From assembly GCA_002633005.1 (NCBI GenBank), contig NMRA01000281.1, positions 96,108 to 160,107 on the forward strand: a stretch of 64,000 nt of DNA, given 5' to 3'. Source of the stretch: Phoronis australis. Lineage: Eukaryota; Phoronida; Phoronidae. Below, piece after piece: positions 23,201-32,200 of the stretch. Positions within the stretch are counted from its first letter, which is position 1, and each line of letters opens with the position of its first letter. The notes under the pieces were generated by a model that was given only the letters and a program-made list of their open reading frames with translations, did no database searches and was not told the DNA's origin. The translations under genes and the position numbers were made by a program.

Positions 23201-26200
23201 CCAGCCACTCCCGTTCACAGGAAATGGCCGCATGTAGTTACACAACACCTCACCCTTACTCACGTCATTGCCAGGAATGTTAGCCCTACAATGGACAAAA
23301 TACAAAGTTTGCTAACAAGGCTTAGCAAGGGAAAGTAATNGATGTAAGATCGCAAAGATCAATTCATTTCATTAACATTTTCAACTTTAATTTACGAGTA
23401 GACAGGTAGCACCTGTCAAATACCAACTCCCAGCTGACTCCATGGCACTTACTCATTTCAATATTAGAGAACTCATATCCCACAACTCAATGCTTTTGGA
23501 TGCCAATGCCTCGGACTTGGCTATTTGCAAAAACATCAGTGGGAATACCAGTTGGAAAACAGTTTTATGCTACCCCCTTAAATATAGTTAAGTTCTTAAA
23601 AATTAAAATCAAATTTATTGCCTCACAGCTGTTGTCAAGAAAGGTGTCCAAAGGAGTATTGGCTTGAAAATATAAGAACTGGATATTAACGTCACTTACT
23701 TGTGTTGCATGCATCTCCTTTCGGTGCTCATGTCCAGCCGTCGACTCTGTCTGTACAATACAAAGACATAGCGGTGCCAGCCACTCCCGTTCACAGGAAA
23801 TGGCCGCATGTAGTTACACAACACCTCACCCTTACTCACGTCATTGCCAGGAATGTTAGCCCTACAATGGACAAAATACAAAGTTTGCTAACAAGGCTTA
23901 GCAAGGGAAAGTAATAGAATTCATAGCAAAAGACTACTGACAATACAAAACTTCAACTTTCAAAAATTTCAGACATTTTCAAAAGGGCACATAATGCATC
24001 GTTTGTAAATCCAAATGTATTTAGATTATCATCTCCAGTTGAAATCAACACTAATCTATAAGACTGACAACTGTTAACCCCCTTCTCCCGGCGTACGTTT
24101 TAAGCACATTTCAAAATCCCTAAAATTATGATCTCTCAGAAGGTGCAAACTAAATTTTGTTTGAAAAAAAATAATACCTGTGGTTAACTTTACATTGTAA
24201 TAAGCCTCTGCAAAGACCGAGATAAGCTACAGTTGACAAACCTAAACAAAACTCTGCCAAATTTGAATATACATCTTAGCAGAATTATTTGGTAGTTGAA
24301 TTTTTGTCACAATAAAATAGCGTTTCAGTCGAACTTTTGTAGGAGTTTAGTGTGACGTTATTGCCCCCAGCTCCTAATTGTATATTTATGTCATGGACTT
24401 GCACAGTAAGTTGTTGCTATTTTGACAATAAGGATGGAGCAACACGTAATTAAAATTTTAACTTGATTCAGAAACAGATTCTAGTTGAAAATAAATGGAT
24501 ATTTAGTCAAGCTTTTGTGCAACAAAACTTTACTGAATTTCAACATTGTCTAATTTAATCTGAAAACTAGTGTAATTGCCAAATGCGAGTTCAGTGTCCA
24601 TAACAAGTACATACACCATCCAGTGCAACACTTCACTACTGTTGTCTGTCAGGTGACTGTCTGGAGCGGTCATACAAAGCGTCCATAGGCTACCTTCATC
24701 AGCTGACCACCTCACACCTGGTGCAAGGGTTACCTGCAAAGAAATGAGCAGAGATTAATGAGGGGCAGCACGTTCCACCACAGAAATCACCAGCGACACT
24801 AGCAGTCACACGTCTCGGCTTAAATAGGACAAAAAATTTTGATTTTGATGAGCACACCTATCAGGTCCACAAAATTATTGAAACACTTCAATTCCATATC
24901 TTGTAACCAAACAAACAAAGCCTTCATCCACTCTCTCTACACACGACTGCATTCTCTATCATCTCACATTTTACTTGATGGCTGTGCATTATCTAGTCCA
25001 CTGGGACCTTTAGAAAATGAATTTCAACACCAGAGCTGAATTGTGGTATTCGGTTAAGACACTAGAAATATCTATGGGTGTTAATGTCCCATTTCCTCGC
25101 ATAAGTCATCATTATAGCAAAGCTCTGTAATCACTTCCAGTAGGGGTCAGTTTGCTAGTGCAGACTAGTAGGTCTCAAGCTGCCTAGTAAAACCTTAGCA
25201 GAATCTAGTCACACTTGCAAGATTATACCATTACTAAATGCACACAAACAAGAAACAAACAAACTTGCAACAGGATTTTTGTGTACTAAATGAAAATTTT
25301 ATCAATAGTACGTGAAAATCTTGAACGGTGGGTGAGAATTTTGAACAGGCTAGAACTGTGTATGAGGATGCTTACCACATTAAGACATGTTAGAGTGAAT
25401 GATATGCAGCACATTTATGACATCAAAAAAGCCAAACAGACGATGCTATAATTCTGTACATTCTTGTAAGCTAGGAGAGTCCAGAAACTTACAAATACCA
25501 CTTATTCCATAGTCTAGTTTTCCATTTTCATGACTCCATTAACTACAACAGGAAGACTTAGAGTATTTTTTGCTCCAAGAATAAACAAATTTATGAAATG
25601 ACAGCACAACTGAAAGTGAGATGTCATTATGCACCCTCTGAAAAAATATAAGTTTTTTAAAATCTTTGTAGATATTTTCCATTTCCAAGCAGGTAAATCA
25701 TTTTTACATTGAAAAGCATGAAATTTCATCAAAAAAGTTTGACTTTTGGAATTTCAAGATCACGCAAGATTTTTGCCCATGACCAAAGAGACACCCACAA
25801 CCACAAGTTCATGTATCACAAAGCTTCGTTGACCAATTTCAGTACCTGATTAGCTGGAATCCTGTTACCTCTGTAAACAGGCAATATGTTCTCGTCGTCA
25901 AGATCAAAACCAACACTAATCTGGGTTGTCGGTACAAAGAAGGCATTGTCAAACAGATCTCTGAAGATGCCGTAATGTTCAGCTAATGTCCGTGTGTGTA
26001 ACGGAGCCAACTCGCCTCGGTAGTCATGATCGACCTCTTCCAGGGGTACGGTCACTAGAACAAGTGAAAATGTAGGCGATTAGACGAGATGGACCACATC
26101 AGTGACAAATACAGACAGCAGGAGTAAGATTTGAAGAAACAAGAAAGTCATGTATTCCGAGCATATGCATATTTCACAAAAAGAGACTTACAACCTAAGT

Positions 26201-29200
26201 CAGAAATTTGGTCTTATGTTCCCCACTACAATTTCTGAAAAATAATTAAATCTCACTTGAACAAAAATGCAAAGCTCCTGACAGTGTACACATATCTGCT
26301 TCTTACTGCAATAATTTCTTAATTTCTGTGAATTATTTCTAGACTGTGATGTGCTCACAATTACTTGATAAAAACTTTAATGAGCAACTGCAAAAAGGCA
26401 GCATAAGACCAAATTTCTGTAACAGACCCCAGAGTGGACGGTCTAGCAATACACGGACAAAGCCAATACTTTGTTTCCCTCCATTACAGCAACGTCGAGG
26501 AGACTGAACAAGTGCATCCAAATCCTCAGGAGCCCACTCAGACTTGGCAACAGTGGCACAGACAGGGATAGCTAGTGACACTGTGCAATCAAGTGGAATG
26601 TCGGCATATTTCACCAATTAAACTTATCTTAGACCAAGAGTTCTACACCAATGTTTAAACACAAAAATGTTCAGAATTTAAGAAACGGTTTGCTCGTATT
26701 CACAGACAATTGAATCATCTTTGATAACTCAAAGTATGAGGAGCTTAAGGTTATTTAGGACCTTAATGACATGTCCGCATTAACTCAAATATCTTCAAAA
26801 CTATAATTTTTAATTCTGTCAGTATATCTCAAAACAGAAAGCCTGTAGAATATGATTTTGACTTTTACAAAGACACATTGATAGCAAAACAATAACATGA
26901 CTGAATTTCATTTGGTATTTCCATTTTAGAACAATTCTGTGAAAAGGTCAACCTCGAGACAAAAAATTAAAATTGTGGCTATACTAACATTTCTGGTCTC
27001 ATCTGAAAGCCCAGTCTCTTTAGTTTCAGGATCCATATTTGGCTGTCCTATAATTTTTTGCCGAAATGGACCCATTTTTTGGGGTTATTTGACCCTAAAA
27101 AATTAGCTCAATTTTCATGTGTGTTGCTAATTATTGACATAAATAAGCTAATTCTGGGTATTTCACTATGCTATTAAATTTGTGCAATGACATGAACCCC
27201 AAACTTTATAAAAAATAACATTTCGACTTCAGCTCATCATTGACCTCTTGGGATCAAAGGCCAACTCTGGATATCATGGTTTTGTATGCCCATCACAAAA
27301 AGTGCTAAAAAGTTTAGTTACGTTAAAAACTTTCAACCAAAATTAAAATAATTTCAGATTATCTTTGAACTTGTTATTCAATACTATTGACCAAAATTTT
27401 AGATCCCAGGGATAATTCGTTAAGTCAGAAATTGCATGACAGATGTATAGCAAATTTGTACATCTGTCATGTACGTACATAACACCCATGAAATTACAAT
27501 TTTTCAACCAATGAAAATAATCTTAGGTCATATTTTTACTTTCTAAACTTACAGAAGGTAAAATGTATCTCACAACTAAGAACCTTAAAACGATTAGATA
27601 TTACAAAGGCAGCTTTACAACTAAGTGAAAAAGTTGCTACAGACTAAAACTAGACGCATTGGACCTCTTCAATATCCAGTATCCATTTGACACCTAAAGA
27701 CACACCGTGGGGGGGGGAACTGAATCTGTCGAGTAACAGTTCAAGTGGTAATTTTCAACACTGCCAAAGGAACTCATTCACTGATATGAGACATCGTCCT
27801 GCAGTTTAAAACAACTTGAGTGATCAAGGAACTAGCAGTACCGGCTATGTAAGCACATGCGTCTTCTAAAAACAATCCGAAGATCAAGGCCTGACCCAAT
27901 TCAAGCAAATTTTTAATTTCACGTGATCAGTTCCTTTTCAGGTCGATTCCTGAGTACAGTCAGGTGATACAGGTCCACAACTTACACAGCTGATGCCTGG
28001 CTAACTTTTCCATTGTGGTATTTTTCTTGTTCTTGAGTCGAACTGCAACCTTCTGTTTATAGCTTCTCCTTCTAGTTGCCAAAGGAAAACCAATGTTGAT
28101 TGGCTTATCCAGCTCTGGATCAGGCTTGCTCATTTCTGAAACATTGATTGCATGACATTTTCATATTTTTAATTTTTGAATACAAAAAATAGCTCACCAC
28201 TCAGGCTACAATACTCTAGAACAGGCAATGGTGGCATTTCAACCCCATGTATTTTAAACCTTAACAGCCTACTACAAGGTACCAAGTAAGAAATACATGT
28301 TACACTTACAGGGTGCAACATAAGTGAGTAAACGCCTGAAAATACAAGTGGATAAAGTAAAATACGAGTAAAAATATTGACCTCACTCGTACAGGCTGAG
28401 AGGATGTTGGATGTTTGTATTTTTTATTTTCTTGGCCGTCGCAATTGCCCGCATCTCCAAATGTAGGAATGGCAATCGCATGGAGATCCTGAAAATTGAG
28501 GTGTGGACACTTACTATAGGTGCTGAGCCAGAAAATCACCCAGCTCACCAATGACCTTTGCAATTGAAGTACACAGACTTGAAGGTCAAAAGATTTCCTG
28601 TCAGGATTGTCCTACAAAGTCTACAAGCAGTGCGCACTCTTGTTGAGAAGACTGGAATCTATTGAGGGCAATTTGGAAATCTGGAACACTCCCAAGTGGA
28701 TGGGGCAAGGCTGAAGGTTGTTTCATCCCCAAGATAGCAGCGGCAAAGACAACAGAGTACTTTCGACCGATTTCTCTTCTCTCTATAGAGTGCAAGATAT
28801 TCTTTGCCATAGTGTCACGTCGCATGACAGCATATGCATTGGGAAATGGGTACATCAACCCCCAGGTGCAGAAAGGAGGGATACCAGGTTATTCTGGCTG
28901 TACAAAGCAAACAAGCACGTTTTCGAAACTTATCGGAGAATACAAGCAACAGGGTAAAGACTTAGTGATCATATGGCTTGACTTAGCGAATGCCTACGGA
29001 TGTATGCCTCGCTTGTTGATAGAGCTAGCCATGAGGACGTACTACATACCAGAGAAAGTTTGACTACTTATTCGAAACTACTTCGAGAGCATACAGATGA
29101 GATTCACTGTGGGGGACTTGACGAGGAACTGACACCTGTTGGAAAAGAGAATTTTGACTGGCTGAGCCATATCAGTAACATTGTTTGTGATGGGGATGAA

Positions 29201-32200
29201 CATATTAATACAAAGAGCCAGCAAGGAATGCAGAGGTCCACTGTTCCAAAGGTCAAGACTACCATTGATCAAGGCATTCATGGATGACCTGACCATTACA
29301 ACCACCTTCACACTCGGAGCAGCATGGGTGCTAAAGAAGTTGGCAGAGTTGGTGAGATGGGCAAGGATGAAGTTCAAGGTCCCCAAATCCAGAATTCTGG
29401 TGTTGACAAAGGGAGAGTTTCAGCATTGACAGTGAATCCATTCCATATCTGGACAAGAAGCCGTTGAAATACCTGGGCAGGAATCATGGCATCACAATGA
29501 GGGATTCCAATAACATTCGGGCTACCATGCATATGATGGCGGAGAACCAAAGGAAGATCAATGCAAGTGGACCTGTAAGAAGATACAAGGTCTGGTGTTA
29601 CCTACTTGAGTTGCAACCAAAACTGGCATGGCTTCTGAGTATCTATAACATACCCCTGACCACGGTGGAATTGATGGAGAGGAAAGACAGTGCATTTTTT
29701 ATGAAGTTTTAAGAGTGTGAGTCTTTACAGCAGATCAGCAGCAGTCGCCTTACCAACAAGGTCGCTAATAGAAGAGGTCAAGGTGGGGAAAACTAGATCA
29801 TCGATGACATTGAGGGAATCTAAGGATAGTTTGCAGGTTTGGTGAGAGGTGCCAGACTTGAGATCACGTCAGGTGCAAAGTGGGAAGCAGCAGCAGCTGT
29901 GGCGGAGAGCAGACTGCGGCTCTAGGAACTTTGGAACAGTGTGTGTGAGAAGACAACGACTAGGTTTCCTTCCGACTAAGAGGTGGAAGATGACAAAAGG
30001 GAAGGAACGAAGAGATGTGGTGCTTCAGGAGAGACACATAGCTGAGGAAGAGAAGAAAGGTACTATACCGGTGGGCTTAAGGTAGGTGGATACACAAAAA
30101 AATTAATTTTGACTGTTTTTTACATTTTCATATCATCCTAATCTTTAATTCTTGATGCACAGTATACTGAAGAAAAATAAAATCATTCTGAAAATCCAAA
30201 GTTGTTTTTTTAGCTATATTTGACCAAGCCTCAGTAAGTCATATGGCTTGAGTGCTCACCAGCTCAGTGATTGACAACTGGGGCGGAGCTTATATACAAG
30301 GACACTAGCTCTAATCTAACCCTGTCAACAAGCATTGCGTAACCGGGCAATCGAGAGTGATGTACCAGCTGATATTGGTGTTGTAGCAAGACCAAGAATA
30401 AAACAATTCTATTTTTGACCATGTGAAAGTTAGTAGTGAAATGGTGAACTAGCTCCTGTTCCGAGCCTGAGCCTGTTTGTCTATCTGCAAAAAAATTAAG
30501 TTGAGTACGCCAAGCCCTACCGAAGCCATCACTGCACTCAGCTTGAGGAGTCCGTGCAGAAATTGTGCATGTATAAGAGAAGTCGGTAATATAAGGTCAG
30601 TTGTCTTGCGAGAGGACGCTGAGTGTCGACGTGGGTGGTGTTGCACGATTCGGTGAGAGTGCATACACGCGCTGTGAAGACAAGCCGCGCGCGCGACACA
30701 TGGACAACTACATGCCGTCAGAGTAGAGTCTTCGCAGATAAACCGTGCTTCTGTGCTGGGAACGTGCCGTGGAGAAACTAGGCTGTCAAACCCAGAGGAT
30801 TTTTAACTTGCCACTGGCCGTAACCCAAAGAATTAGAGAAATGACCCAGTGTTCAACATAACAAAAATTTTTCTAGTGCATAGATTCAAACGTAACCCTG
30901 AATTAAAACTCATGATATTATACGATTTTAGAGGAAAGCAATATAAGAAACTTTAGTAACTTGAGAATCTCACCCAAGCGGCGCTATTTGCGCAGAAAGT
31001 GATATTTTCTTATCCCAAAGTCCATTCGGTACAGGCACGTAAAAATGTTGAACCATTACTATGAAAGTAGTTCTTTATCCTCGTCGCCAATATTGTTATG
31101 TAGGCAGTAACGCGGCGATTTGATATAACACATATATTGGTTGATGATAATATTGGAATACTAACAAATAGGTCTGTGTAATATAGTTAGAGAGTCTTTT
31201 ACAAACTGAGTGGAGAGTTCAGATGAATCGTATAAACAATCAACACATGGTGGTCGGCACACCAGTACAGCAGACAATAGATCAACGCTAAGCTCCGCCC
31301 ACGTGACAGCCATATTTGTTTTGGTCGTCTGTCGTGCATCACAAGTTCGAAAAAATGATTAAAATTACGCTGTAAACAAACAGGTATGTCACATTTTCTA
31401 AATATGAAGTAAATATCAGCTTTATTTCTAGTACTTCAACAAAAATTGGAACATAATGACCACGCATTCTGAACGAAATTTGATCTCAAGTGGCAATCGA
31501 TGACCGCTTAACTTCAAAGCCGTTTTTCTCGGCTCGTGATTTCAGGATAGTGACACGATTCTCGGGCCTATTTTTCCACAACACGTGGGTCAATTTTAAC
31601 GAAAGTTGCAAATTTGAAATCCTCTTGGACTGAAGTAAAATCGCGTGCCAGGGTTTTTTGATAAATGGACCAGATTTTTAGTTATTAGACGGAAAGTGAC
31701 CAAATGACAAAAAGTGGCGTGCTTGCCCCAACTCACACACAAAAAATGCCACAAAATCAAGATCATAATGATTTTGTACATATATTTGGTATGGATAAGT
31801 AGAATATTGCGTAAGGAAATAGTTGATGATGATCCCTGTGCATTTTGAAAAAAAATTCGAGGTAAAATTGGATTTGTTGAAAATTAAAAAATACGATTTT
31901 TTAAAAAAACGAACTACAAAAAAACAAATGTTTTTCGATTTTTGTCACTTTCAGAGTCATGTCTAACTAGTTAAAACTCCCTTTTTACTCATTTTAGTTA
32001 GGAACCTGGAGATTTGATCAGTGTATACACCTACCTTAAAGAAGCAGGATGAATGGGCGACGTGAGACAGCTGATTGTCCAAAGAGACTCAGCTTTGTGC
32101 TTAGAGCAGTGTACAATCAACTTCCCACGCCGAGGAATTTGTGTCTGTGGGGGAAAGTTGCAGACGACAGATGTGCTAGCTGCGGGGAACCAAGAACTTT

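Noticed and set aside
23124-23861. Mutually exclusive exon 5 pair in mrpl38
   Set aside because: The copies lie in a longer direct repeat that meets at an N and includes intron DNA, so an assembly explanation is simpler.
26339-26617. Minus-strand frame as an extra mrpl38 exon
   Set aside because: Exons 2 and 3 join in phase without it at a conserved position, and its sequence does not resemble mL38.
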